From the NCBI RefSeq assembly GCF_041051975.1, contig NZ_CP163435.1:4898001-4962000 (forward strand): a DNA stretch of 64,000 bases, written 5' to 3'. Positions 48,306 through 57,590 of this stretch are shown here, one piece after another. Under the pieces are notes generated by a model. The model worked only from the letters and a program-made list of their open reading frames with translations, was not told the origin of the DNA and did not search any database. This DNA is from Streptomyces sp. R21. Lineage in GTDB: Bacteria; Actinomycetota; Actinomycetes; Streptomycetales; Streptomycetaceae. Every line of letters begins with the position of its first letter. Within the stretch, counting starts at the first letter, position 1. The position numbers and the translations under genes are program-made.

Positions 48306-51266
48306 GTGAAGCGAAGAACGCTGGGGGAGAGGCTGTCGCTTGCGGCAGTGCTCGCATTGCTGGCGGGCGGAATCGGGCTGGGGGCCGCCGGGCCCGCCGT
48401 GCCCGCCGCCGCGCCCGCAGGCCGGGCGGCCGGAGCCGGGGACGGCACCGTGACCGTGCGGGTCGTCACGGAGGTGAACGCCGACGGGGCGTACGACAGC
48501 GTCCTCGAACCCGGGATGGCCGGGGTCAAGGTCACCCTGACGGACGACGCCGGGACGGTGCTCACCTCCACCACCGGCGCCGACGGCACCGCCGTGTTCA
48601 CGCCGGCGGGCTCCGCGCTCACCGGCGCCAAGTACCGCATCCAGGTCGTCAACCCCGACCCGGACAACCTCGCCCCGGCGGTCGCGGGCCTCGGCACCGG
48701 CGCGGACGTCATCCGCAGCAACACCGGCTTCGTGGACGTCTCCGGCGGCAAGAACGTCACGTACACCACCGGGTTCTGGGAGCCCGGCGTGTACTGCCAG
48801 GAGAACCCGACGCTCGTCACGTGCTCGCTGGCCAAGGGCGACGCGACCGGGAAGAAGGGCCTGCTGTCGTTCGGCGGGGACTTCGGCAACACCGCCCCCG
48901 GCGGCACCGCCACCGAGCTGACCGCGAACACCGAGCAGCAGGCCGTGTTCGGCATCGGCGTCGACCGCACCGGCAACAAGTACATGGGCACGCTGGTCAA
49001 GCGGCACACGGCGTACGGGCCCGCGGGCGCGGTCAACGCGATCTACCGCTACAACGACACCAGCGACACGGTGACCACCTTCGCCACCCTCCCCGGCGCC
49101 CTCACCGCGCACGACACGAGCAACAACCTGCTGGGCGACGACGTGATCTACGGCAAGGTCGGCCGCGAGGGCCTCGGGGACGTCGACGTCTCCGGCGACG
49201 GCAGGACGCTCTACGCCGTCAACCTCAACGACTCCAAGCTGTACACCGTGCCCATCCAGGGCACCGGCGACGGAGTCACCGCCGGCACCCCTGCCTCGTA
49301 CGCCGTCCCGAAGCCGGACGCCTGCGTCGGCGACTGGCACCCCTACGGCATCGGTGTGCGCGGCAAGCGCGTCCTGGTCGGTGGGGTGTGCGGCGCCGAG
49401 TCGACGGTCACCGGCACCGCACCGTGGGGCGACCCGGCCCAACTCAGCGGACATGTCTACGAGTTCGACGGCGGGGCGTTCAAGGAGATCTTCAAGTACG
49501 CCCTGGACTACCCGCGCGGCTGCGCCTACCGCTTCCTCGGCGACCCCTCCCAGTACCGCTGCACGAAGACCTCGACCATCGGCGAGAAGATGAGCGGCCT
49601 GTGGGAGGCCTGGAACGAGCGGGTCCCGGAGCGCGAGTCGCATCTGTTCGTCTCCGCGCCGCAGCCGATCCTGTCCAACATCGAGATCGCCGACAACGGC
49701 GACCTGGTCCTCGGCATGCGCGACCGCTTCGGCGACATGCAGGGCAACCGCACCTACGCGTACGGCTCCACGACCGACCTGGTCGCCGGCGTCGCCGCCG
49801 GTGACGTGCTGCGCGCCTGCAAGTCCGGCACGGCGTACACGCTGGAGAGCGACGGCTCCTGCGGCGCGCTGACCGGCGCCATGCCGGGCAACGACGAGGG
49901 CCCGGGCAGTGGCGAGTTCTACGACGACTCCACGATCCTCTCCGACGCGGTGCACGACCAGAACACCGAGGGCGGCACGGTCCTCCAGCCGTACCGCAAG
50001 AAGCTGTGGAGCACGGTCTACGACCCGTACGCGGCCTACTCGCAGGGCGTGCGCCGCTGGGGCTCCGAGACCGGCACCACCGCGGGCAACCTCGACATCG
50101 AGTCGACCTGGAACGCCGGCAACTCCCTGTTCGGCAAGGGCAACGGCCTCGCCGACCTCGAACTCGTCTGCGACCAGGCGCCCGTCCAGATCGGCAACCG
50201 CGTCTGGTACGACACCGACGGCGACGGCATCCAGGACCCGTCCGAGCCGCCGATCGCGGGCGTCACGGTGACGCTGACCCCGAAGGGCGGCGGTGACCCG
50301 ATCACCGTCACCACCGACGAGAACGGCGAGTACTACGTCGGCACGGAGCAGGGTCTGAAGCCCGACACCGAGTACGACATCGTGTTCGACTACAGCGGCA
50401 TCGACCCGTCCGGGCTGCCCGGTTCACCCACTCTCGAAGAGCTGGGGTGGACCAAGCAGAACGCGGACGACGACGGCGAACTCGACTCGAACGTCGACGC
50501 CGCCGGCAAGACCACGTGGACCGTCGGTCCGGCGGGTTACGTCGACCACTCGATCGACGCCGGAATCAAGGCCCGGCCGCGGGCGCTGCTGACCGTCGTC
50601 AAGAAGGACGACGTCACCGGAGCTCTCCTCTCCGGAGCCGTCTTCGACCTGTGGCGCGAGAGCAACGGCACGGACGGACTGCAGACCTCGGGCACCACCC
50701 CCGACACCAGGGTCGGCAGCGCCTGCACGACGGGCACGAACGGCCGGTGCGTCTTCGACGACCTGCCACTCGGCACGTACTACGTGCGCGAGACGGCGGT
50801 GCCGGACGGCTACGTCCTGCCACGCAACCCGGTCTCCGGTCCCTACGTACTCACCGCCGACAACGCGGTCACGGGCGACGGCAGGGTCGTGACCCTGACC
50901 AACCGGCCGGACCTCGGGCTGACGGTCCTCAAGACCGACGCGAAGACCCACAAGCCGCTGCGCGGCGCGGTCTTCGAGCTGTGGAACGACAGCAACGGCA
51001 CCACCGGGCTCCAGCGCCACGGCGGCAAGAAGGACACCCGCGTGGGCGACTGCGCCACCAGTACGCGCGGCAAGTGCTACTTCGACGACCTGCCGCCCGG
51101 CACGTACTACCTGGTGGAGAAGGACGTCCCCGAGGGCTACGTCCTGCCCAGGAACCCGGTCACCGGCCCGTACGTCCTCACGGTCAAGAACGCCGGGAAG
51201 GAACCCGGACTGGTCGTGAAGATCGCCAACAAGCGGGGTGAACCCTGCAAGGGCAAGAAGTGCTGA
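48306..51266 (+). CDS. large surface protein with SdrD-B and SpaA-type repeats
   Basis: A 986-residue secreted protein from GTG 48306 (gaggaatcg upstream). After the signal peptide come a carboxypeptidase-regulatory/SdrD-like domain (GMAGVKVTLTDDAGTVLTST), a long beta-propeller-like middle (LYAVNLNDSKLYTVPIQGTG, NIEIADNGDLVLGMRDRFGD), an SdrD-B domain (IGNRVWYDTDGDGIQDPSEP), and two SpaA prealbumin-like domains (VVKKDDVTGALLSGAVFDLW and VLKTDAKTHKPLRGAVFELW). These SpaA modules usually form internal isopeptide bonds. There is no LPXTG anchor; it ends GEPCKGKKC, so it is secreted or held otherwise. Likely adhesive or aerial-surface role. Confidence 0.88.
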   Translation: MKRRTLGERLSLAAVLALLAGGIGLGAAGPAVPAAAPAGRAAGAGDGTVTVRVVTEVNADGAYDSVLEPGMAGVKVTLTDDAGTVLTSTTGADGTAVFTPAGSALTGAKYRIQVVNPDPDNLAPAVAGLGTGADVIRSNTGFVDVSGGKNVTYTTGFWEPGVYCQENPTLVTCSLAKGDATGKKGLLSFGGDFGNTAPGGTATELTANTEQQAVFGIGVDRTGNKYMGTLVKRHTAYGPAGAVNAIYRYNDTSDTVTTFATLPGALTAHDTSNNLLGDDVIYGKVGREGLGDVDVSGDGRTLYAVNLNDSKLYTVPIQGTGDGVTAGTPASYAVPKPDACVGDWHPYGIGVRGKRVLVGGVCGAESTVTGTAPWGDPAQLSGHVYEFDGGAFKEIFKYALDYPRGCAYRFLGDPSQYRCTKTSTIGEKMSGLWEAWNERVPERESHLFVSAPQPILSNIEIADNGDLVLGMRDRFGDMQGNRTYAYGSTTDLVAGVAAGDVLRACKSGTAYTLESDGSCGALTGAMPGNDEGPGSGEFYDDSTILSDAVHDQNTEGGTVLQPYRKKLWSTVYDPYAAYSQGVRRWGSETGTTAGNLDIESTWNAGNSLFGKGNGLADLELVCDQAPVQIGNRVWYDTDGDGIQDPSEPPIAGVTVTLTPKGGGDPITVTTDENGEYYVGTEQGLKPDTEYDIVFDYSGIDPSGLPGSPTLEELGWTKQNADDDGELDSNVDAAGKTTWTVGPAGYVDHSIDAGIKARPRALLTVVKKDDVTGALLSGAVFDLWRESNGTDGLQTSGTTPDTRVGSACTTGTNGRCVFDDLPLGTYYVRETAVPDGYVLPRNPVSGPYVLTADNAVTGDGRVVTLTNRPDLGLTVLKTDAKTHKPLRGAVFELWNDSNGTTGLQRHGGKKDTRVGDCATSTRGKCYFDDLPPGTYYLVEKDVPEGYVLPRNPVTGPYVLTVKNAGKEPGLVVKIANKRGEPCKGKKC

Positions 51267-51313
51267 CGCCCTCGCGAGCGGGGTGACGGCCGCGCACCCG
51301 GGAGGGTGACGCG

Positions 51314-51355
51314 GGGCGGGCCGCCCACCGGTGTCGACCGGTGGGCGGCCCGCCC
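51314..51355 (+). terminator. strong hairpin terminator after the surface-protein gene
   Basis: A 19-bp perfect stem (gggcgggccgcccaccggt and complement) with a gtcg loop, 47 nt after the stop. Confidence 0.88.
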
Positions 51356-51372
51356 GCATGTAGAGACGAGTC

Positions 51373-52296
51373 ATGCGCAACTTCTTGAGGGTCCTGAGGA
51401 AACGCGGTGGCGGTACGGCGAGGGCGCGGGCCGTCGCGCTGGCGGCGACGGCGGTGGCGGTGGCCGTCGGGGCGGTGGTCCTGCTGGTCGCCCTGGTCTC
51501 CGGAGGCGGGGAGCGGGGGCCGCGGGCCGTCTCGGAGGACGAGGCCCAGCGCATGGCGCTGGCGCGGTTCCGGACGTACGAGGCGAGCCCCTCGGAGGTG
51601 CGGGTACGGCTGCCGCTGGGCGCCGCCGGGTCCGCCTCGTCCGGGACGGTCACCGTACGGGCCGTCGTCGACCACCGCGTGCACCGGGCGGTCGGCGTGT
51701 ACGAGGCGGCCGACGCCGAGCGCACCGTGCGCGGGCTGGTCGCCTGGGACATGGAGGGCATCGCGGTCGCCCGCAAGCCGCGGACACCGACCACCTCCGG
51801 CGCGCCCGGCGCCGCGCCGGGCCGGGCGTCACGGCAGCCCGAGCCCGACGTGGTGACCACCGCCGCGCAGGCCGCGCGGGCCGCGGGCACGCTCGCCCCC
51901 GACGAGTGGACCCGCCGCCCCTACACCTCCGCCGCCCTGGACCGGGCGCTGCGCCTGGTGCTCTCGATGGCGGCCGACCGTCCGGACAACGCCCAACTCC
52001 TCGCCCAGTCGCACCCGTTGTGGCTGCGCGACGAACGCGTCGACGGCCGGGGCTACGGCGTCTTCTCCGGCCCGCGCCCCCGCCCGGCCGCCTCCCACGC
52101 CTCCGCGGGCCCGGCCGCCGGCGCCACCGCGGCCGCCGGGCGCTCCCCGTTGACGTACTGGATCGACAAGGACGGCCGGATGCGCCGGGTCACGGCCCGG
52201 CTCGCCCCGGGCCAGGAGGCCACGGTCGACCTGGTGGCCGAGCGGGTGCACGCGAAGGTGCCGGGGGCGCCGTGGGAGAAGGGGAAGCAGCACTAG
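51373..52296 (+). CDS. membrane-anchored protein of unknown function
   Basis: A 307-residue protein with a basic start, one membrane helix (ALAATAVAVAVGAVVLLVALV) and an outside part with two similar folded segments (VSEDEAQRMALARFRTYEAS ... VTVRAVVDHRVHRAVGVYEA and YWIDKDGRMRRVTARLAPGQ). No family is recognised. Its last codons overlap the convergent beta-helix gene by 4 nt. Good codon bias; function unknown. Confidence 0.75.
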   Translation: MRNFLRVLRKRGGGTARARAVALAATAVAVAVGAVVLLVALVSGGGERGPRAVSEDEAQRMALARFRTYEASPSEVRVRLPLGAAGSASSGTVTVRAVVDHRVHRAVGVYEAADAERTVRGLVAWDMEGIAVARKPRTPTTSGAPGAAPGRASRQPEPDVVTTAAQAARAAGTLAPDEWTRRPYTSAALDRALRLVLSMAADRPDNAQLLAQSHPLWLRDERVDGRGYGVFSGPRPRPAASHASAGPAAGATAAAGRSPLTYWIDKDGRMRRVTARLAPGQEATVDLVAERVHAKVPGAPWEKGKQH

Positions 52297-53645
52297 GGCC
52301 TGGGCACTGCGCGGGCCGATCCCGGGAGGGGGAAGGTGTCCGGGTCCACCCGGCCCGGCAGGCCGACGGCCGGGCGGGCCGGGGCGGTCGGCGGGCCGGG
52401 CAGGGACGGCTGGGCGGGCGGCGCGGGGACGTCGCGGAAGGAGATGCCGGGGGGCTGTGGGAGCGCCCGGACCCGGCCGCCGCCGGAGGCCTGCGCAGCC
52501 GTGGCGGCGCCGCACCTCGGCAGTCCTCGCGGGCTCGCGGTCACCGAACCCCCGTTGTCCGTGAAGCAGTTGCCGCCCGTCCCGCTCGTGGCGAGCACCA
52601 GGTCCGTGCCGTTGCCGGTGACCCGGTTGCCGCGCACGGTGTTGCCGCGCGCCGGGTAGCCCTGGACGTCGCTCAGGAGCAGGCCGCCGGTGTGGTTGCC
52701 GGTGACGAGGTTGCGGGTGAAGAGGTTGTCCCGGGCGCCGCCCGCACCGACGCCGATGCCGAAGCCGCCGTCCGCCTGCTCGGGACTGCGGTCGTCGTTG
52801 TTGTCGGTGAACGCGTTGCCCGCGACGACCGCGCGGTGCTGCGGGCCGAGCGCCTCCATGTCGTTGGAGTTCACGGTCAGCCCGACCCGGTTGCGGGAGG
52901 CCCGGTTGCCGAGGAGGTACAGCTCCTCGGAGGCGTTGGTGACCTCGACGCCGACGGCGTTGTGCTCGGTGACGTTGTCCCGGACCACGGTGCGGCAGGG
53001 CCGGCACTGGCCGACGTAGATGCCGGAGTCGGCCTGCCCGGAGGCGTACGACCGCTCGATGATCCCGTCCCGGGCATCGAAGGCGTAGATGCCGTACAAC
53101 GCGTTGTCGTAGGCGGTGACGTACGACGCCCGGAAACCGCCCAGCGGTGGGAACTTGACCGTGTCGAGGGGGTCGTACGCCGACCCGCCCGCGCCCGCCG
53201 CCGACTGGAGCCGCCGGTCGGTGACGCCGGTGAAGAGGACGCCGTTGGCGAGGTGGCCCCGGACGGTCAGGTTCTCCACGACGGAGCCCGCGCCGGTGAC
53301 GGTGATGCCGTTGGCGCGGCGGAACTCCCCGTCCACGATCACCTTGCCCCGGTCGGTGCCCCGCAGCACGACCCGCGGCCGGGTCATGCGCACGCTCTCC
53401 CGGTAGACGCCCGGGGAGACCAGCACCAGGCCGCCCGGGCGCACTCGGTCCACCGCCTTCTGCAGGGACGGCGTGTCCTGCGGTACCCGGACGAGCGCCG
53501 CGCCGCCGCCCTCGTCGTCCCCGCTGCCGGTGCCGGCGCCGCAGGCGGACAGGGCCGACAGCAGGGCCAGGAGCAGGCCGACGCACAGGGCGGGCAGCAC
53601 GCGGCGCGGTCCGGCCCGCCGGAGCCGAATGAGATTCGATCGCAT
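52293..53645 (-). CDS. parallel beta-helix (NosD/CASH-type) lipoprotein
   Basis: A 450-residue protein from ATG 53645. The lipobox (LSALSAC) predicts lipid attachment. The mature part begins VRVPQDTPSLQKAVDRVRPG GLVLVSPGVYRES, the usual opening of right-handed beta-helix proteins. Many turns follow (NGVLFTGV, YGIYAFDARDGIIERSYASG, NTVRGNRVTGNGTDLVLATS). Two Cys pairs (CRPC; CFTD/CGAA) may be disulphides. It could bind or modify an extracellular polysaccharide, but no catalytic pattern is clear. The C-terminal tail is proline-rich. Confidence 0.85.
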   Translation of the reverse strand: MRSNLIRLRRAGPRRVLPALCVGLLLALLSALSACGAGTGSGDDEGGGAALVRVPQDTPSLQKAVDRVRPGGLVLVSPGVYRESVRMTRPRVVLRGTDRGKVIVDGEFRRANGITVTGAGSVVENLTVRGHLANGVLFTGVTDRRLQSAAGAGGSAYDPLDTVKFPPLGGFRASYVTAYDNALYGIYAFDARDGIIERSYASGQADSGIYVGQCRPCRTVVRDNVTEHNAVGVEVTNASEELYLLGNRASRNRVGLTVNSNDMEALGPQHRAVVAGNAFTDNNDDRSPEQADGGFGIGVGAGGARDNLFTRNLVTGNHTGGLLLSDVQGYPARGNTVRGNRVTGNGTDLVLATSGTGGNCFTDNGGSVTASPRGLPRCGAATAAQASGGGRVRALPQPPGISFRDVPAPPAQPSLPGPPTAPARPAVGLPGRVDPDTFPLPGSARAVPRP

Positions 53646-53676
53646 GAGAGGCAGATGTATCGTCCCTTTCGCCGCT

Positions 53677-54828
53677 ATGACGAAGAATGACGCGTTTGAC
53701 ACGCCAGCCGATGTGACGCCGGGCGCCCCGGCGCGAGCAGCCGCGCCCGAAGGGACCTCCCCCGGCGTGTCCCGACGAGGGCTCGTACGGCTCGTGGGCG
53801 GAGGGCTGGTCACGGCCGGACTCGCCGGCTGCTCTCCCGCGACCGAGCCCCTCCCCGGTCCGCCGCCCCGCACCCGCCAGGCCGGCGTCACCACCCCCCA
53901 GCAGACGGCCGTCGTCGTCACCGCCCTCGACCTGCACGGCACCCCCACCGCCCACGCCGTGCGCGCGGTTCTGGCCCGCTGGGGCCGTGCCGCCGAGGAG
54001 GCCGCAGAGCGCGCCGGGGCTGCCGCCCGGCTGACCACCACCGTCGGCATCGGACCGGCCCTGCCCGCCAGGCTCGGCATCCTCGCACCGGAGCGGCTGC
54101 GCGAGCTGCCGTCCTTCCCCGGCGACCGGCTCGACCCCGCCCGCAGCGGCGGCGACGTCGTGGTCCAGGTGTGCGCCGAGGACCCGGCGACGGCGGCCGC
54201 GACCACCGCCGCGCTCACCCGTCTCGCGCACGGCACGCTGCGCCCGCGCTGGCACCAGTCCGGCTCCGTACGGCCGGTGCCCGCCGGGCAGACCCCGCGC
54301 AACCTCCTCGGCTTCAAGGACGGCACGGCGAACCCGACCCCCGAGGAGTGCGAGCGCTGGGTGTGGACGGCCGACGACGCGACCTTCCTCGTCGTACGAC
54401 GTATCCGCGTCGACGTGACGGACTTCCGGGAGCTGTCACGTTCCCGGCAGGAGGAGGTCATCGGCCGGCGCCGCGCCGACGGCGCCCCGTTCGGCGGCGC
54501 CCGCGAGCACGACGAGGCGAACATCTTCGCCAAGACCCCGCAGGGCCGCTACGTCCTCCCACTCGGCTCGCACGTCCGCGCCGCCAGCCCCCGGCTCGAC
54601 GGCGGCGCCCGCATGCTGCGCCGCGGCTACTCCTACGACGACGGCCCCGCCGACCGGGGACTGCTCTTCCTGGCGTTCATGCGGGATCCGCACCTGTTCG
54701 TGCGGGTGCAGCAACGGATGGCGGAGCGCGACGAGTTGAGCCGGTTCAGCGAGCACCGGGGGTCGGCGGTGGCGTACGTACTGCCGGGGGCGCGCCCGGA
54801 CCGGCCGCTGGGCTCGACGCTCCTGTGA
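53677..54828 (+). CDS. Dyp-type haem peroxidase with Tat signal
   Basis: A 383-residue peroxidase. ATG 53677 is used; ATG 53644 is in frame but overlaps the divergent gene's start codon. The signal SRRGLVRLVGGGLVTAGLAG then Cys has a twin arginine and a lipobox, so it may be a Tat lipoprotein. The DyP signature is NLLGFKDGTANP (GxxDG, catalytic Asp); the haem-ligand region is VLPLGSHVRAASP. EfeB-like DyPs are exported through Tat and act in iron or dye/lignin oxidation. Its 3' end overlaps the convergent L,D-transpeptidase gene by 83 nt. Confidence 0.93.
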   Translation: MTKNDAFDTPADVTPGAPARAAAPEGTSPGVSRRGLVRLVGGGLVTAGLAGCSPATEPLPGPPPRTRQAGVTTPQQTAVVVTALDLHGTPTAHAVRAVLARWGRAAEEAAERAGAAARLTTTVGIGPALPARLGILAPERLRELPSFPGDRLDPARSGGDVVVQVCAEDPATAAATTAALTRLAHGTLRPRWHQSGSVRPVPAGQTPRNLLGFKDGTANPTPEECERWVWTADDATFLVVRRIRVDVTDFRELSRSRQEEVIGRRRADGAPFGGAREHDEANIFAKTPQGRYVLPLGSHVRAASPRLDGGARMLRRGYSYDDGPADRGLLFLAFMRDPHLFVRVQQRMAERDELSRFSEHRGSAVAYVLPGARPDRPLGSTLL

Positions 54829-55549
54829 CGGCTCGGGCGGCCGGACGGAGGCTGCGCCAGGTGCCCGGCTTGTCGCCCCACACGTACACCGCGTCGTCCA
54901 CCTGCAGCACGCCCCACAGCTGCTCGGCGTCCGCGTACCGCAGGTTCACACAGCCGTGCGAGCCGCCCTTGAACAGGTCGTCCAGCACGCCGTGGAAGGC
55001 CTGGCCGTCGCTGAAGAACTGGGCGAAGGGCATGGGGGCGTTGCCGTAGATGTCGGAGTAGTGGTCGCGGTCCTTCCAGTAGACCTGGTGCCAGCCGCCC
55101 CGCGTCTCGTAGCCGTCGCGCCCGGTCCGCGCGGGCACCGGCCCGAAGACCACCCGCCGCCCCTCCTGCACCCATACCAGCTGCCGGTCCAGGTCCACAC
55201 AGGCGACCTTGTAGTCGCGGACCGGGCACTTCCCGGCGGCGTTGGGGTTCGGCCGCGCCTCGACGACCAGCATCATCCGGTACGTGGCGAGCCCGGCGTA
55301 TCCGTCGGCCGGGCGGAGCCCGGTCCGCTCCTGGAAGCGGCGGATCGCCGCGCAGTCCGCCGGAGACTGCCGCCCGTCACGGGGGAGCCGCAGGTGCTGT
55401 TCCAGTTCCCACTGGTAGGGGCCGGTGCCGGAGGTGCAGGCCGGGACGGGCGCGGCCTGCGCGCCGGGGAGCGGGGCCGCCGCCCACAGGAGGGCGGAGG
55501 CGACGGCCGCGCCGACGACGGTCAGCGGAATTCGGCCTTTTCGGCGCAT
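54746..55549 (-). CDS. L,D-transpeptidase (YkuD) with peptidoglycan-binding region
   Basis: A 267-residue secreted enzyme from ATG 55549 (gggagagcg). The signal peptide ends PGAQA. Residues ~45-95 form a peptidoglycan-binding-like helical region (DCAAIRRFQERTGLRPADGY). The YkuD domain (~110-235) has VACVDLDRQLVWVQEGRRVV, YETRGGWHQVYWKDRD, and the active-site FKGGSHGCVNLRYADAEQLW with catalytic His and Cys intact. It makes 3-3 cross-links or anchors proteins. This copy contrasts with the inactive one at 62759. It overlaps the DyP gene by 83 nt on the other strand. Confidence 0.93.
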   Translation of the reverse strand: MRRKGRIPLTVVGAAVASALLWAAAPLPGAQAAPVPACTSGTGPYQWELEQHLRLPRDGRQSPADCAAIRRFQERTGLRPADGYAGLATYRMMLVVEARPNPNAAGKCPVRDYKVACVDLDRQLVWVQEGRRVVFGPVPARTGRDGYETRGGWHQVYWKDRDHYSDIYGNAPMPFAQFFSDGQAFHGVLDDLFKGGSHGCVNLRYADAEQLWGVLQVDDAVYVWGDKPGTWRSLRPAARAVTGASSPAAGPGAPPAVRTPPPTPGAR

Positions 55550-55670
55550 TCGCTCTCCCGGGGCTTTGACTCGGCTCTTTTCCTGACGCTCTCTTTCCAG
55601 ACATACGTCACGGAAGCCGCCGGAGTGCGGTCGTGCTGGGCCGAACGAGGAAATGCCCAGCCGAGTTGGC

Positions 55671-55706
55671 GGAACGTTGACCAACCGGTCGGAACATTGA
55701 CCAACC
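55671..55706. repeat. two 16-bp direct repeats, 20-bp period
   Basis: ggaacgttgaccaacc (55671-55686) and ggaacattgaccaacc (55691-55706) lie 42 bp before the DUF6445 gene. The 20-bp period, two helical turns, fits a cooperative activator or repressor. They also lie in front of the divergent transpeptidase gene (55549). Confidence 0.8.
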
Positions 55707-55747
55707 AATGGGAAAACCAAGCACATCGCGAATGTACGTTCACCCGC

Positions 55748-56428
55748 ATGCCTGCGCAGCCCCCACGCCCCCCACGCCTTCCCGTCCTGCCCTACCGCAA
55801 GCCCACCCGCGGCCGCGACTACTGGGTCCTGGACGACGTACTGCCCAACGTGGACGAGGTCAGGGCCCGTTGCCTGGCCAAGGACGACTGGACCGAGGGC
55901 TTCCCGTACAAGCAGGAGAGCTGGCCCGGCCTGCGCACGATGCCCGGCCTCGAACCGGCCGAACTCGCCCGTGTCGAGCGGCTGGTGAAGAAGGAGACCG
56001 GCGCGCAGAAGCTGTGGCAGGAGTCGGCGCCCGGCGGCGGCACGCTCAACCACAACTGCATCCAGGTCGTCGGCAAGGACGAGGGCGAGGTGCGCCCGCA
56101 CACCGACTCGCGCGCCCTGTGCCGGTACGCCGCCGTCCTCTACCTCAGCCCGAACGTGCCCAAGGACTGCGGCACCAGCTTCTTCCGGCAGAACCTGCCG
56201 GGCGGGGTCCTCGGCGGCAACATGGTGCAGGCCCCGCACACCAACCTGGTCGAGGCGCTCGGCACGCGTTTCGTCTCCCCGGACTCCTTCGTCGAGGACG
56301 TACGCGTACCGCAGCGCTACAACCGTCTGCTGCTCTACAAGGCCAACATCATGCACAGCGCGACCGGTTACACCGGTGCCTCGCTGGAGGAGAAGCGGAT
56401 GACGGCCGTCTTCTTCTGGATGGCCTGA
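55748..56428 (+). CDS. DUF6445 / 2OG-Fe(II) oxygenase-like protein
   Basis: A 226-residue protein from ATG 55748 (no clear ribosome site). The jelly-roll oxygenase metal pattern is visible: first His/Asp pair in VRPHTDSRALCRYAAVLYLS, distal His in LLYKANIMHSATGYTG. N-terminal part YWVLDDVLPNVDEVRARCLA and YKQESWPGLRTMPGLEPAEL. Such proteins hydroxylate amino acids or peptides. Two direct repeats just upstream suggest regulated expression. Substrate unknown. Confidence 0.82.
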   Translation: MPAQPPRPPRLPVLPYRKPTRGRDYWVLDDVLPNVDEVRARCLAKDDWTEGFPYKQESWPGLRTMPGLEPAELARVERLVKKETGAQKLWQESAPGGGTLNHNCIQVVGKDEGEVRPHTDSRALCRYAAVLYLSPNVPKDCGTSFFRQNLPGGVLGGNMVQAPHTNLVEALGTRFVSPDSFVEDVRVPQRYNRLLLYKANIMHSATGYTGASLEEKRMTAVFFWMA

Positions 56429-56465
56429 GCTTCTGGATGGCCTGAGCCGCAGCGACTCGCGTACG

Positions 56466-57194
56466 TCAGTTGTCCGTGCCGTCGCCGGGGACGGCCGCCG
56501 AAGCCGATGTGTGCCAGTTGGTGACGATCGGCCGGTCGACGGTGATCGTGCCGACCTTCAGGGAGACCGGGTTCGGGTCGTCCTGGGCGGCGCTGACGAT
56601 GATGCTGTCCAGCTCCTTGCCGTCGTTGTTGTTCGTGGTCTTCGGGTTCACCCCGGCGTAGGCCACCGTGGAGCCGCTCAGCGTCACCGGCTCGCCCACC
56701 ACCTGCTCGGCGTTGGCCGCCTCGGTCCCGTCGGAGCCGAACGCCACGACCGGCAGATCGCCCGAGAGTACGCACTTGATGCCGGGCTTGGCCTTGGCCA
56801 TCACCAGGACGTAACCCCCGGCCTGCGTCTCGGACTTCGAGCTCCACGTCAGGTCGTTGCTTCCGCAGGCCTGCCCGTAGCCGGTCTTGTCACCGGTGCT
56901 CTTGCCTCCGCCCGTCTTGCCGGTGCTCTTGGTGGGGACGGAGGTGGAGCCGCCGCCGGACGTACCGGCCGAGCCTCCCGTCGCCGTACCGGCCGTACCA
57001 CCGGAAGCACCGCCCGACCCGCTGCCCGACGCACTGCCCGACGCACTGGCGGAGGCGCTGTCCGAGGCCGTCGGCGAGGTGGCGCCCGCCGCGTCGTCGT
57101 CGGAGCCGTTGCAGGCGGTCAGCGACAGCGCGGCGGCGAGGGCGGCGGCGGCCAGGGAGAGGGTGCGGATGTGGGAGGTGCGGTGCTTGCGCAT
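56466..57194 (-). CDS. DUF4232-type lipoprotein
   Basis: A 242-residue lipoprotein; ATG 57194 gives a standard signal ending LSLTAC. A Ser/Gly/Ala-rich linker (SASASGSASGSGSGGASGGT) leads to a DUF4232-like beta-sandwich: ACGSNDLTWSSKSETQAGGY, CVLSGDLPVVAFGSDGT, and VSLKVGTITVDRPIVTNWHT. The domain is extracellular, of unknown role, and very common in Streptomyces. ATG 57227 is an alternative start. Confidence 0.82.
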   Translation of the reverse strand: MRKHRTSHIRTLSLAAAALAAALSLTACNGSDDDAAGATSPTASDSASASASGSASGSGSGGASGGTAGTATGGSAGTSGGGSTSVPTKSTGKTGGGKSTGDKTGYGQACGSNDLTWSSKSETQAGGYVLVMAKAKPGIKCVLSGDLPVVAFGSDGTEAANAEQVVGEPVTLSGSTVAYAGVNPKTTNNNDGKELDSIIVSAAQDDPNPVSLKVGTITVDRPIVTNWHTSASAAVPGDGTDN

Positions 57195-57590
57195 GACTGT
57201 GCTTCCCCGTTCGTGGTACTTGCTCAATGGTCACGTCCGCCGGGACCGTTCGGCCCTTTCCGGCGTCGGGTCCCACCTTGCGGAACCGCCGGTGACCGCC
57301 GCAATGATCTACGGCAAGGACGGGACACTGGAACAGAAAAGCACGCCCTGACCTGCACGAATACTGTCCCCCTGGAACGACGGTCCGGGACGCGGGAGAC
57401 CTGACGGCGGGGTCGAGTGACGGTCGCGTGGCACTCGTGACACCCGTTTGTGACGTCGGTCCCGGTTGCGGATCACCGGAGGCGGGCATCACCCCGGGGC
57501 AGGACCGGCCGCGCAGGTTTCGAGCGGGGCTCCGGTCAGCGGGGTCCGGCCGGGGAGTGCCGGTAAATTTTCGGAGGGGAAGTGGCTGTC
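57195..57590. promoter_or_regulatory. 396-bp divergent gap
   Basis: This lies between the divergent DUF4232 and ATP-binding protein genes. I see no gene and no strong palindrome. The AT-rich aaattttc at 57565-57572, just before ggagggg, is the ribosome-site region of the downstream gene. Confidence 0.45.
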
